Positions 15,553 through 24,185 of a stretch of 56,025 bases of DNA are shown here, piece by piece. Made by a program: the position numbers and the translations under genes. Position 1 is the first letter of the stretch; every line of letters begins with the position of its first letter. Below the pieces are notes generated by a model. That model had not been told where the DNA came from and ran no database searches. It saw only the letters and a program-made list of their open reading frames with translations. The DNA is from Chloroflexota bacterium (GTDB taxonomy: Bacteria > Chloroflexota > Anaerolineae > Aggregatilineales > Phototrophicaceae), in assembly GCA_011523705.1 (NCBI GenBank), contig WTGC01000096.1, forward strand, positions 1-56,025, in the 5' to 3' direction.

Positions 15553-16695
15553 GTGTCGACAGCAATTGATCGGACCGCTGCCAGCAAGAGACTGGCCTCG
15601 CTCACAGCATCCCAAGTGACCAAGTTGGCAAGACTCGCCAGCGGCGCCAATAATCTGGACGTCGACTCATGGGAGCTTGCGCCGATGCATGGCGGCTTCG
15701 GCAGCGCTGTCGGCGGCACCGCGCTCTACCGCCTGACCGCGCGCCCAGCCACAAGCGAGTCCGTCTCGCTCGTCTTGAAAGTCCTCCACCAGCGCAGCGG
15801 CGAATCGCCCGCCTCGCCCTATTATTGGAAACGCGAATATGAAGTTTACCAATCGGGCTTGCTGGAGCGGCTGCCCGCTGACACCTTCGTCAGTCCAGAA
15901 ATCTATGACTTGCAAGACTTCGGCGACAGCTGCTGGATTTGGATGGAGGACATTGACGACTGCAAGAACGACTGGACGCTGGACGACTTTCGCGATGTTG
16001 CCACGCGCCTCGGCCGCTTCAACGGCGCCTGGCTGACGGGCAGGGCGGCGCCATCGTTCGATTGGCTTTGCCATAACTGGCACGCCGCCATCATTCCCGC
16101 TCTCGCGCCCACCTTTGCGAATCTGGACGCGCTGCTAGAGAGCCCGCTGACGCGCGCGGCTCTGCCACTGGAAGCAAAAGACGAGATCATGGCGATATGG
16201 CGTGATCGCCGCCAGTTTCAAGACGCCCTCGTTCAGTTGCCGCAGACGCTTTGCCACACGGACGCCTTTCGCCGCAATATCCTGCACCGCGCTGGCGATG
16301 CCGTGCTGCTGGATTGGGCGCTCGCATCCCTTGGCGCCCTCGGCGAAGAGCTGGTATGCCTGGTCGCCGTCAGCTTGTATTATCAAGGGTTTTCGGAAGA
16401 ATACGCCGACTCGCTCGACGAAACGGTTTTCGCCGCTTATGTCGAGGGGCTGCGCCAGGCGGGCTGGACTGACGACCCAAAACTAGCGCGGATCGGCTAT
16501 ACCTGCGCGATGGCGCTGCGCGGTCTGGCCGGCGTGAAGCAGGATCTTGAGTTTCTCAGCGATCAAGCCAGTCATAAGCAACTGCTGCGCACCCACCAAA
16601 TGACGAGCCTCGACGACATCGCCGACCTGTTCGCCGACGTTCGCCGCTTTCGCCTGCTGAAAATGGCGCGCAAAGCTAGGGACTTGCTTGCTTAG
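15553..16695 (+). CDS. APH-fold phosphotransferase family protein
   Basis: A 380-aa kinase-like protein of the aminoglycoside phosphotransferase/choline kinase superfamily. The catalytic loop LCHTDAFRRNIL (H-x-D-x4-N) lies near residues 233-244 and the metal-binding DW follows in VLLDWALASLG. The N-lobe shows VSLVLKVLHQ with the ATP-binding Lys. Start is GTG at 15553, 5 bp after livF, so translation may be coupled. In such a position it might phosphorylate the imported compound or a related amino alcohol; that is inference. An antibiotic-resistance function is not supported by anything here. The 3' end overlaps the convergent EamA gene by 20 bp. Confidence 0.8.
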   Translation: MSTAIDRTAASKRLASLTASQVTKLARLASGANNLDVDSWELAPMHGGFGSAVGGTALYRLTARPATSESVSLVLKVLHQRSGESPASPYYWKREYEVYQSGLLERLPADTFVSPEIYDLQDFGDSCWIWMEDIDDCKNDWTLDDFRDVATRLGRFNGAWLTGRAAPSFDWLCHNWHAAIIPALAPTFANLDALLESPLTRAALPLEAKDEIMAIWRDRRQFQDALVQLPQTLCHTDAFRRNILHRAGDAVLLDWALASLGALGEELVCLVAVSLYYQGFSEEYADSLDETVFAAYVEGLRQAGWTDDPKLARIGYTCAMALRGLAGVKQDLEFLSDQASHKQLLRTHQMTSLDDIADLFADVRRFRLLKMARKARDLLA

Positions 16696-17596
16696 CAGCG
16701 GGCGTATTCTTTGGCGCGCGTACGATCGACAGCAGCAGAGCCGCCGCGATTAACCCGCCGCCGAGCCACAGCGCCAACGTCATTTCCTGCCCGAGAAGCA
16801 GCGCCGCCAATAGCGCGCCCGACAGCGGCTGGGCGAAGAAAAACAGCGATGCCAGCGTCGCGGGAACCAGAGCAAAGGCGCGATTCCAAAGCAAGAGGGC
16901 CAGCGCCGTTGATACCAGCCCAAGGTAGAGCACGCCAAGGACGACAAGCGCATCCACATCTCCCAGGGGTCGCTGAGTCAGCTCGAAAGCACTGGCCGGA
17001 ATGGACAGCAGCAGCCCGCCAAACAAGGCGTAAACCGTCACGGTGAGCGTCGGCAGCGCATGACGCAAGGCAACTGTCCGCACCAGAACCGAATACAAGC
17101 CCCAGGTGACGGCGGAAATCGCGAGGAAAACATTGCCAAGGAAACTGGCTGAGCGAAAGTCGGCGGCGGCGGGATCCAAAATCACGAGTACACCGATGCT
17201 CGATAATACGATGCTGGCGAGACGCGCGCGCGTCAGCCTTTCGCGCAACAAGATCATGGCGAACAAGACGACAAAAGCCGGCGCTGCGCTGGTGACCAGG
17301 GCGCCATTCAACGCTGTGGACAGATCCGTGCCGACAAACTGAGTTCCCAGGCTGATTCCCAGACCGACCGCGCCAACCGCAAGCAACTCTGCTTTAGTTT
17401 TATCGTCGGTGGAGCCCTGCCCTCTCGCCCGGCTCAGCGGGACCAATACGAGCAGCGCCAGCAGAATGCGCAGCGTCAGCAAGGTGAAAGGGGGCACTGA
17501 CAAGAGCGTCACATCGGAAACGACATACATGCCGCCCCAGATGCTCGCGGCGGAAATGCCGTAAAAGGCGCCGCGCAGAAGTTCAGACTTCGACAT
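16676..17596 (-). CDS. EamA/DMT-family transporter
   Basis: A 306-aa inner-membrane protein with about ten hydrophobic helices arranged as two EamA repeats. The first opens with GISAASIWGGMYVVSDVTLLSVPPFTLLTLRILLA and the second with FLGNVFLAISAVTWGLYSVLVRTVA. It probably exports a small metabolite such as an amino acid or nucleotide precursor; the substrate cannot be told. The tail is short and basic. It is transcribed alone and converges on the APH-fold gene with a 20-bp overlap. No Shine-Dalgarno is evident before its ATG. Confidence 0.88.
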   Translation of the reverse strand: MSKSELLRGAFYGISAASIWGGMYVVSDVTLLSVPPFTLLTLRILLALLVLVPLSRARGQGSTDDKTKAELLAVGAVGLGISLGTQFVGTDLSTALNGALVTSAAPAFVVLFAMILLRERLTRARLASIVLSSIGVLVILDPAAADFRSASFLGNVFLAISAVTWGLYSVLVRTVALRHALPTLTVTVYALFGGLLLSIPASAFELTQRPLGDVDALVVLGVLYLGLVSTALALLLWNRAFALVPATLASLFFFAQPLSGALLAALLLGQEMTLALWLGGGLIAAALLLSIVRAPKNTPAAKQASP

Positions 17597-17773
17597 CGAT
17601 GCCCGGTCAAGGTGAATGCGAGAGCAAGCATCTTAGCCGATGCCGCCTTCCTGCGACAGATCGCGTCGCGATAAGAAGATAAAGATTGGCGGCGATATTC
17701 CATATCTGCCTATCCAGCCAAGAGTATAATTCTGTTAGCACATCGTAATGCCTGCGCGCCGAGGGGTTCAGTC

Positions 17774-20700
17774 ATCAACGAGAGCTTAATTTATCTTTCC
17801 TACCACAATATTGATGTGGCTTACGCCTTTCAGTTGTCGAATTTGCTGATTCGCTACTATCGCAATGTCTGGCTGGATCACTTTGAAATCGACCTGACCG
17901 AAGACTGGCGCGCGAAAATCCCCGAGGCGCGGGCTCGGGCTACCGGCGTCATTGTTGTCGTGAGCGATGAATACCTGCAATCGCCCTACTGTCGCGCCGA
18001 GTTCGAAACCTTTCAGCAGCGCGGCATCCCGATCACCGCGGTCATCCCGCGCGATTTCTCCACCGAGATGATCGCCGATTTCACCTTCAGCGACTGGATC
18101 GATTTCCGCCGCTGGTTTGACGATCCTGCCGATCTCAGCGTGGAGAATCTGCTGAGCCAGGTTCCCCAATCGGAGGCGGTCGCCAAGACCGGCGAACGGC
18201 TCGATTATCTGCGCGGATTCATACAGGAAACCTTGTTGGCGCTGTCGAAAATGCCGACGTCCTGGGCCTCGCTCCGCAACGCTGACGCGGAGGGCGCGGC
18301 CGAGATTCGCCCGCGACTGATCCAGCCGAGCATGCTGACCGACTGGGACTTCAAGGGCGAAAATGCCGGGCATTCAGTCCCGATAGAGAATCTGCTTGCT
18401 TGGTCACAGGAGCAGCCGCAATTCGTCATTCGCGGCGAGACTGGCAGCGGCAAGACCTATTTCGCGCGGCTCCTTGCATTGCAGCAAGCGCAGGCCGCCA
18501 TCCGCGATGAAATTGAAGCGGCGCCGATATGGCTGGACCTGGCGCGTTGGGACGGGAGTCATCGGAATATCAGCGCCTTCATCGAGTCGCAATGGGGCTT
18601 GCTCACCTATTGGCGGCACTGGCTGGATCAGCATCAGACTTTTATCGTGCTGGACAACTGGCAGGACCTTGCCCTCAGCCAGCCGTCCAAAGTCGCCGAG
18701 TTGACGAACTGGATTGACTCAAGCCCAAACCAGCGATTCGTCGTCCTGTCCAGCGTGAATGCGCCGACATCGCCAAACTTGCCAGAACTTCAAATCGACG
18801 GGATTAGCGCCCAGCGCGCGCAGAGCTTTGTGAGCGACTGGCTTACGCTTGAGCAGCAGGCCAGTTTCCGCGGGATTCTGAAGCAGAAGAGCGCCTATAT
18901 CGACAACTGCCATTTGGACCATTTGTCGATCGGCGTCGAATTGCTGACCGCCGACCGGGCGCTTGCATTCAATCAATGGCATGAGAATCCGATGCCGGCT
19001 TTGATCACACTGCGAAGCCAACAGGAACCGACCACAACCGGCGGGTTGGACAACAAGCAACTGCTGGCCGGGCTGCAGCAGCTCGCCTGGTCGGTGATGC
19101 TACAAGACAGCCATCGTTTCCTGGCGCGAGATTCGGCGCTGAGCCAAGCGATTGATCCGCGAGTTATCGACCGCGCGCTTGACCTTGGCTTGATGGATGA
19201 GAGCGGCTCGAAAATCCGCTTTCACTGCGAAACTATTCAGTTGCATCTGGCGGCTGAGGGGCTCAAACGTGATGGCTTGAACAAGTATCTGACGCGGCCC
19301 GAATTCAGCGCCGATGGGGAGCGCGTCCCCAGAAAGTGGGACAAGCTGACGCTGCTCCTGGTGGATGGGCTGGGGGAAGAGAGCCGTCTGAAGGTGATTG
19401 ACCAGATTGCCGAAGTTGATCCCTTCATCGCTTCGGCTTGTCTGACGCGCCATCCGGAATTATCAGGCAGCTTGCAGGAAGCGCTGATCACGAGACTGGC
19501 GCAGCTATGCGCGCAGAATCCGGCGGCGCAGAGCGCCTTCCGCGGCGCCATTGCTGATCTTCCAAATGCCGACCTGACCGCCGAGCTCTTGATTGCGCAA
19601 CTCAGCCACTTCAACAATGCGCAGCAACTCTGGCTCTGGCGGGAGATTCGCGCGCTGCCGCTAGAGCTGCCACTGGACTTCATCAGCATGGTCTCCGGAG
19701 TCGATCGCGCCGCGCCCGCTGCTATTTCGCAACAGTTGACGCCCTTCGGCTTGTCGCGCTCGCTCGCCTATCTGGTGAAATTGACCTCAAATCAGGACCA
19801 GAGCATTCGCCGCAAGTCCATCTGGATGCTCGGCGAGATCAAATATCTCCCGACGGCGATTCTCTTGCTGTCCTACTTGGAAGAGGGCGATGAAAGCGAC
19901 CATGATGAAGTCGTCCTGGCGCTGATGAAATACGCCTATTCCGAGCTGCTGGTTCGGGTTCTGCGCTGGTCGCAAGATCAACCGCGGCATCGGCCCGCCG
20001 TCATCCGAGCGCTCGCCGAACGCAAACGCCTGGTGACGAGCCGGCTGCTGGCGCTGGCTGATGCGCGGCGGCTGACGCTTCAGCCCGCGTTCTATGATTT
20101 GGTCGTCAACACGGCTGAAGAGGATATCGCCATCGGGCTGGCGCAGCTGGCGGAAGATTCAGTTGACTTGCCCGAAGCGATAGAGACCGCAATCCATAGC
20201 AAGAGGAATGCGGCGGAATTGCGCGCGCGGCTTGCCGCGTCTATCGAGCGCTGGCCCAATCGCCAGGGTATCGAGCAGCTGGTGCCAATTATCAGCCGCG
20301 TACTCAACGATCCACCCGAATCGACCATCGCCGCCGGTAGCAATATTGAGGCGCTGCTCTATGGCCAGCCGCTTTTCGATGACATTCAAGCGCAGGCCGA
20401 GACGGAGAAAAGCGCGCCTCTGCCAGATACAGTGCTTGCCCAGTTGCGTCACCATGATGTTGAGCGGCGGCGCAGCGCGCTGCACAGCCTGGCTGACTAT
20501 CCGGCCGAACTCGCCCTGCCCCCGCTGCTGGAAGCGGCGCAGGACGAAGACAAGCGCGTGCGGCTGGCGGCCTACGAGATCCTGGCTCGCTTTGAAAGCG
20601 CAGAGGCAGCGCGGAAAGCGGTATTCGCCGCTCTCGCCGACCCTGACAGCGCGATTGTCGACGCCGTTACCGAGCTGCTCATGGCGATGCCTTCACTAGA

Positions 20701-21736
20701 TTGCGGCGCGCTCATCGACCTGCTCGACAGTGAAAACCCAAACGCGGTGGCGGCGGCGATTGATCTGCTCAGCTACGCGCGCCATCGGCCGGCCGCGGAT
20801 CACTTGCGCGATCTAATATCAGACGAGCGGATGCCGGCTTATCGCGGCAAAACAATCGGGCAGCTCGCGCGGCAAGCCCTGAGCGCCATTGATTCAGCGG
20901 TGATGGAGGGCGAGCGAGGCGCCTATGCGCCTGGCAATCAGTTAGGCGTGCCGGGCGGGTCCGACGCGCTCGAATTCAGCGACGACGAGAAGATCATTCG
21001 CACGCTGGCTGTGCTGCGCGATGACGATTGGGGCCGGACGCAGAAGGCGGCCAAATTCTTACGCAAATTCGCGCGGCATTTGCGTGGCACGGATAATCCC
21101 GCGATTCTAAAGTTGCTCGGCGCCGCCTTGAATGACGACCATTGGAGCGTGCGCTGGGCGAGCGCCGAGGCGCTGGCGATGCTGAATGACCAAGCTGCGA
21201 TTCCGGCATTGAGCGCTTGCCTTGATGACCGGAGCTGGATCGTCCAGGTCGCAGTCGTCCGCGCGCTGGTTGAGCTCGGCGCGACCGGGTTGATGGCAAA
21301 GCTGGCGCCGCTGCTTCAGAGCCCGCGCCAAGCCGTCCGTGAAGCAACCGCCGAAGCCTTGGGAGAGATGGGCGACGCCGGAGCGATCCCCGCGCTAAGC
21401 CAGACGCTCAAGCGCGACGCCGATGAGTTTGTTCGCTTCGCCGCCCTGAGAGCCATCCATCAACTGGATCCCAGCGGCGCCCGCCCTCAGCTGGAGCTGG
21501 CGCTAAGCGACAGCAGCGTGCACTTGCGCTGGTTTGCTCTGGGGCAGCTGGCATCGCAAATGAACGAGACGGATCTACCGATTCTGCGGCAACTGCTCGA
21601 CGACCACGACAAGCCCTCTTGGGAAAACGAGTCCATCCATGACCTGGCAGCGATGGCGCTGCGCCAAATTGGGACTGACGAGTCCTTAGCGCTGCTTGAT
21701 GCCGTCCCGCTCGCCGAAAAGCGGACCAGCCCATGA
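17774..21736 (+). CDS. TIR-NTPase-HEAT repeat protein (immune/conflict type)
   Basis: About 1320 aa. Three parts are seen: a TIR domain (first 120 residues), a P-loop NTPase and a long HEAT-repeat region. The TIR domain has NVWLDHFEIDLTEDW and SDEYLQSPYCRAEF, whose Glu fits the NADase catalytic position. The NTPase has Walker A GETGSGKT near residue 220 and Walker B FIVLDNW near 290, NACHT/STAND-like. The HEAT region (about 880-1310) includes DDHWSVRWASAEALAML and DDRSWIVQVAVVRALVELG. The first TIR strand (LIYLSYHNID) lies upstream of any ATG, GTG or TTG; an ATC at 17774 sits 7 nt after GAGGGG and may be the start. The first ordinary start is GTG at 17816, which would cut the strand off. Inferred role: the repeats sense a ligand, the NTPase oligomerises, and TIR depletes NAD. 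Confidence 0.82.
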   Translation: MNESLIYLSYHNIDVAYAFQLSNLLIRYYRNVWLDHFEIDLTEDWRAKIPEARARATGVIVVVSDEYLQSPYCRAEFETFQQRGIPITAVIPRDFSTEMIADFTFSDWIDFRRWFDDPADLSVENLLSQVPQSEAVAKTGERLDYLRGFIQETLLALSKMPTSWASLRNADAEGAAEIRPRLIQPSMLTDWDFKGENAGHSVPIENLLAWSQEQPQFVIRGETGSGKTYFARLLALQQAQAAIRDEIEAAPIWLDLARWDGSHRNISAFIESQWGLLTYWRHWLDQHQTFIVLDNWQDLALSQPSKVAELTNWIDSSPNQRFVVLSSVNAPTSPNLPELQIDGISAQRAQSFVSDWLTLEQQASFRGILKQKSAYIDNCHLDHLSIGVELLTADRALAFNQWHENPMPALITLRSQQEPTTTGGLDNKQLLAGLQQLAWSVMLQDSHRFLARDSALSQAIDPRVIDRALDLGLMDESGSKIRFHCETIQLHLAAEGLKRDGLNKYLTRPEFSADGERVPRKWDKLTLLLVDGLGEESRLKVIDQIAEVDPFIASACLTRHPELSGSLQEALITRLAQLCAQNPAAQSAFRGAIADLPNADLTAELLIAQLSHFNNAQQLWLWREIRALPLELPLDFISMVSGVDRAAPAAISQQLTPFGLSRSLAYLVKLTSNQDQSIRRKSIWMLGEIKYLPTAILLLSYLEEGDESDHDEVVLALMKYAYSELLVRVLRWSQDQPRHRPAVIRALAERKRLVTSRLLALADARRLTLQPAFYDLVVNTAEEDIAIGLAQLAEDSVDLPEAIETAIHSKRNAAELRARLAASIERWPNRQGIEQLVPIISRVLNDPPESTIAAGSNIEALLYGQPLFDDIQAQAETEKSAPLPDTVLAQLRHHDVERRRSALHSLADYPAELALPPLLEAAQDEDKRVRLAAYEILARFESAEAARKAVFAALADPDSAIVDAVTELLMAMPSLDCGALIDLLDSENPNAVAAAIDLLSYARHRPAADHLRDLISDERMPAYRGKTIGQLARQALSAIDSAVMEGERGAYAPGNQLGVPGGSDALEFSDDEKIIRTLAVLRDDDWGRTQKAAKFLRKFARHLRGTDNPAILKLLGAALNDDHWSVRWASAEALAMLNDQAAIPALSACLDDRSWIVQVAVVRALVELGATGLMAKLAPLLQSPRQAVREATAEALGEMGDAGAIPALSQTLKRDADEFVRFAALRAIHQLDPSGARPQLELALSDSSVHLRWFALGQLASQMNETDLPILRQLLDDHDKPSWENESIHDLAAMALRQIGTDESLALLDAVPLAEKRTSP

Positions 21737-23478
21737 AGATCTTCGTCAGTTATGCCCGCGTCGACAAGCCATTTTGCGTCCGCATCATCGAAACCTTGCA
21801 TGCCCACGATGTCTGGTACGACCAGCGCCTTTACGCCGGTCAAGACTGGTGGAAGGAAATCCTGCGCCGGCTGGACTGGTGTGAAGTCTTCGTCTATTTG
21901 CTGTCGCCGGATTCAGTGGCGTCGCTCTACTGCCGGCGCGAGCTGGAAATTGCGCTGCGGCTGAAGCGCGATATTATCCCGGTGCTTATCAATGGCGACA
22001 CCGTGCTGCCCGAGCATATGAAAGAATGGCAATATATTGACCTGCGCGACAGTCTGACGGTGGAAAACGTCTCGCAGCTGCTGAATGCGATTTTGTTGGT
22101 GGAACGGCAAAGAAGCGCCAAGACGCCGACATTGACGGCCACGAATGATGCGGCCGAAAGCAGCCCCGCCGCCGCCGACAAACCGGCTGAACTGATCAGC
22201 AAGGCGGTAAGCGCGCTGGAAAAGGGCGACTACGACAATGCCATCCTGCTGCTGAAACAAGCGAAGACGAGCGGTTATCAATCGCGATTCGTCAGCCTGG
22301 ACAAATTGCTGCGCATCGCCGAAAGCGCAGTGTCAGATCGCACCGAGACGCGCGAAGTTCAGCGCGAATATCAGCATATCGTAGCCCTGTTCGCATTCGA
22401 GAGCACGCGCGCGTTGGCTTGTGAAGCGCTGGCGGAATTCAAAAGAGAATTCGGCGATTATGATCCGCAGAACTTGCAGCGCCATTGCCAGTCGGCCGTG
22501 CCCTTTGGCGCATCGGCTGATGGCGGGTCCCGCCAACTAAAGAGACCGAGCTGGACGAACCCGGCGCCGGCGACAGGCAGCGCCAACTCGTCAGGCCAAA
22601 TCGCGAGCCGCCCCAAGGCGATTCAGGCGAGCAGCCAGGCATTAACCCGACCGCGCGCAATAGAAGCGATTCCCGCCGCCGTGGCGCCTCAAGTGCTCAA
22701 GCTGGATGCCCCGACCATCCGCCGTGTGACCGCCGCCGACGAAGATACGCTCAGCGTTAAGGAAGTCCTGCCTATGCTACAATGGTGCGACATTCCTCAC
22801 GGCACGGTCACCATATCCAGCATCGTCGGCGCCGATGAAGATTTCGGCGAAGTCACCGAACAGGTGGATAATTTTGTGATGAGCAAGTATCCGGTCACCA
22901 ATGCGCAATTGGCCATCTTCGCCGACGCCGAGGATGGTTATCGCAATCCGCGCTGGTGGGATTTCTCCGAGTATGCGCAGCGTTGGTTCAACCTGCGCAA
23001 GGGAGCCGCCAAATCCCGATTCAGCGGCGACGCCCAACCGCGGGAAAACGTAAACTGGTACGAAGCGATGGCCTTTTCCAATTGGCTTAGCAATCTGCTG
23101 GGCATGAACATTACGCTGCCGACTATTGCCCAGTGGCAGCGCGCGGCCAAGGGCGACGATGATCGTTATTTTCCCTGGGGCGACCAATATGATGAGGAGC
23201 ATTGCAATACGCTTGAGACGGGCTTGAAGACCACCACGCCAGTGGATCGTTATCAGCTGGGCGCTAGCCCTTATGGCATCTATGATATGGCGGGCAATGT
23301 ATGGGAGTGGACTTTGAACTGCGCGGCCGCGGCTGAAACCGGGCGAGACTCCCGGCGCGCCGTCGCCGGCGGCAGCTTCGTCAGCCCTTGCGACCGGGCG
23401 CATACGTCATTTCGTTACTATCTCGATCCGCGCGTGCGCTATTCATCAATCGGCATTCGACTGGTCGGCTTGACTTAG
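21733..23478 (+). CDS. TIR domain-FGE-sulfatase-fold protein
   Basis: A 581-aa protein overlapping the previous gene by ATGA, hence translationally coupled. Residues 1-125 form a TIR domain: IFVSYARVDKPFCVRIIE, VWYDQRLYAGQDWW and LSPDSVASLYCRREL with candidate catalytic Glu70. A low-complexity linker with a short helical repeat (ALEKGDYDNAILLLKQA) follows. Residues 350-580 are a formylglycine-generating-enzyme fold (FVMSKYPVTNAQ, NVNWYEAMAFSNWL, LPTIAQWQRAAKG, YDMAGNVWEWTLN, AVAGGSF). The paired catalytic Cys of true FGE is not present in the terminal block, so this domain is probably a binding module. FGE/C-type-lectin folds are also known as variable domains of diversity-generating retroelements, but no reverse transcriptase is in this window. 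Confidence 0.87.
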   Translation: MKIFVSYARVDKPFCVRIIETLHAHDVWYDQRLYAGQDWWKEILRRLDWCEVFVYLLSPDSVASLYCRRELEIALRLKRDIIPVLINGDTVLPEHMKEWQYIDLRDSLTVENVSQLLNAILLVERQRSAKTPTLTATNDAAESSPAAADKPAELISKAVSALEKGDYDNAILLLKQAKTSGYQSRFVSLDKLLRIAESAVSDRTETREVQREYQHIVALFAFESTRALACEALAEFKREFGDYDPQNLQRHCQSAVPFGASADGGSRQLKRPSWTNPAPATGSANSSGQIASRPKAIQASSQALTRPRAIEAIPAAVAPQVLKLDAPTIRRVTAADEDTLSVKEVLPMLQWCDIPHGTVTISSIVGADEDFGEVTEQVDNFVMSKYPVTNAQLAIFADAEDGYRNPRWWDFSEYAQRWFNLRKGAAKSRFSGDAQPRENVNWYEAMAFSNWLSNLLGMNITLPTIAQWQRAAKGDDDRYFPWGDQYDEEHCNTLETGLKTTTPVDRYQLGASPYGIYDMAGNVWEWTLNCAAAAETGRDSRRAVAGGSFVSPCDRAHTSFRYYLDPRVRYSSIGIRLVGLT

Positions 23479-23533
23479 ACCCATACTGCCGCCTGCAATT
23501 GAACACCGGAACCGTTGCGACGAAGGGATAGAG

Positions 23534-24052
23534 ATGATGAGCGCGAGTGAGAGACAAGGACACGACAGCATGTCTCTGCGACCCGATATCAACATTGAAA
23601 TTGATCAATTGTCGGTGACTGGCCACGTGGTATTCGCCGGGCGCGACGGCCAGGTGAAGGTGCAGACCGGTGGCGATGTCGCCCAGCACACCAATCAGAC
23701 GGTGACCGTAGGTGGCGTTGAAACAACGCCGCAGGAATTCGATATGATGCTGCAGTGCATCCGCAATGTCGAGGACACCATCCAGAAGGAGAATCTGGCG
23801 ACCGAAAGCCGAGAAGAAGCGATGCATGACCTGCACACGGTTGAGGCGCAGCTCTCCTCCAGCAAGAAGCCCAATCCGCGGATTCTGATGCGCGCCGCGA
23901 AATCGCTGCTGCGCTTTTCGCCCGCCTTAACCGCCGCTGCTTTGACGCTCTTCGACCAACCCTTGGTTGGCGCCATTCTCGCCAGCGTCGGGGAAGCCGC
24001 CATCAACTTCCAGGAGGCGATTTCGGGGCAGCGAGCGGCCAAGAAAATCTGA
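23534..24052 (+). CDS. Cassette protein with GHVVFAG beta motif, unknown function
   Basis: A 172-aa protein. Residues 15-55 are beta-rich (NIEIDQLSVTGHVVFAGRDG, VQTGGDV, TVTVGG), followed by helices (PQEFDMMLQCIRNVEDTIQKENL...MHDLHTVEAQL) and an Ala/Leu-rich C-terminal helical segment (FSPALTAAALTLFDQPLVGAILASVGEAA) that could insert into or associate with a membrane. The beta motif recurs in the NACHT protein downstream as GGHVIFAGQDVNI. I do not recognise a named family. AAGGGATAGAG precedes the ATG pair at 23534. It sits 55 bp after the TIR-FGE gene on the same strand and is likely part of the same operon as an adaptor, a pore-forming effector or a regulator. Confidence 0.6.
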   Translation: MMSASERQGHDSMSLRPDINIEIDQLSVTGHVVFAGRDGQVKVQTGGDVAQHTNQTVTVGGVETTPQEFDMMLQCIRNVEDTIQKENLATESREEAMHDLHTVEAQLSSSKKPNPRILMRAAKSLLRFSPALTAAALTLFDQPLVGAILASVGEAAINFQEAISGQRAAKKI

Positions 24053-24185
24053 CGAATATGATGCCGTTGACATCGTTCCTCAAAGCGCTCTGCCCCGCCC
24101 GGCGCGCCTTAAGATGTGTTGCGCGGGTGCTCGCGCTTCCGAATCCACAATTCAGCTTTACCGATTCAAACGCCGAGCAGAGCCA

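Noticed and set aside
15553..16695. Aminoglycoside resistance gene
   Set aside because: Only the superfamily catalytic motif is shared; operon context with liv genes and the sequence outside the motif do not point to drug modification.
21733..24185. Diversity-generating retroelement around the FGE-fold domain
   Set aside because: No reverse transcriptase frame and no near-identical template repeat were found after the domain within this window; kept only as something to check genome-wide.
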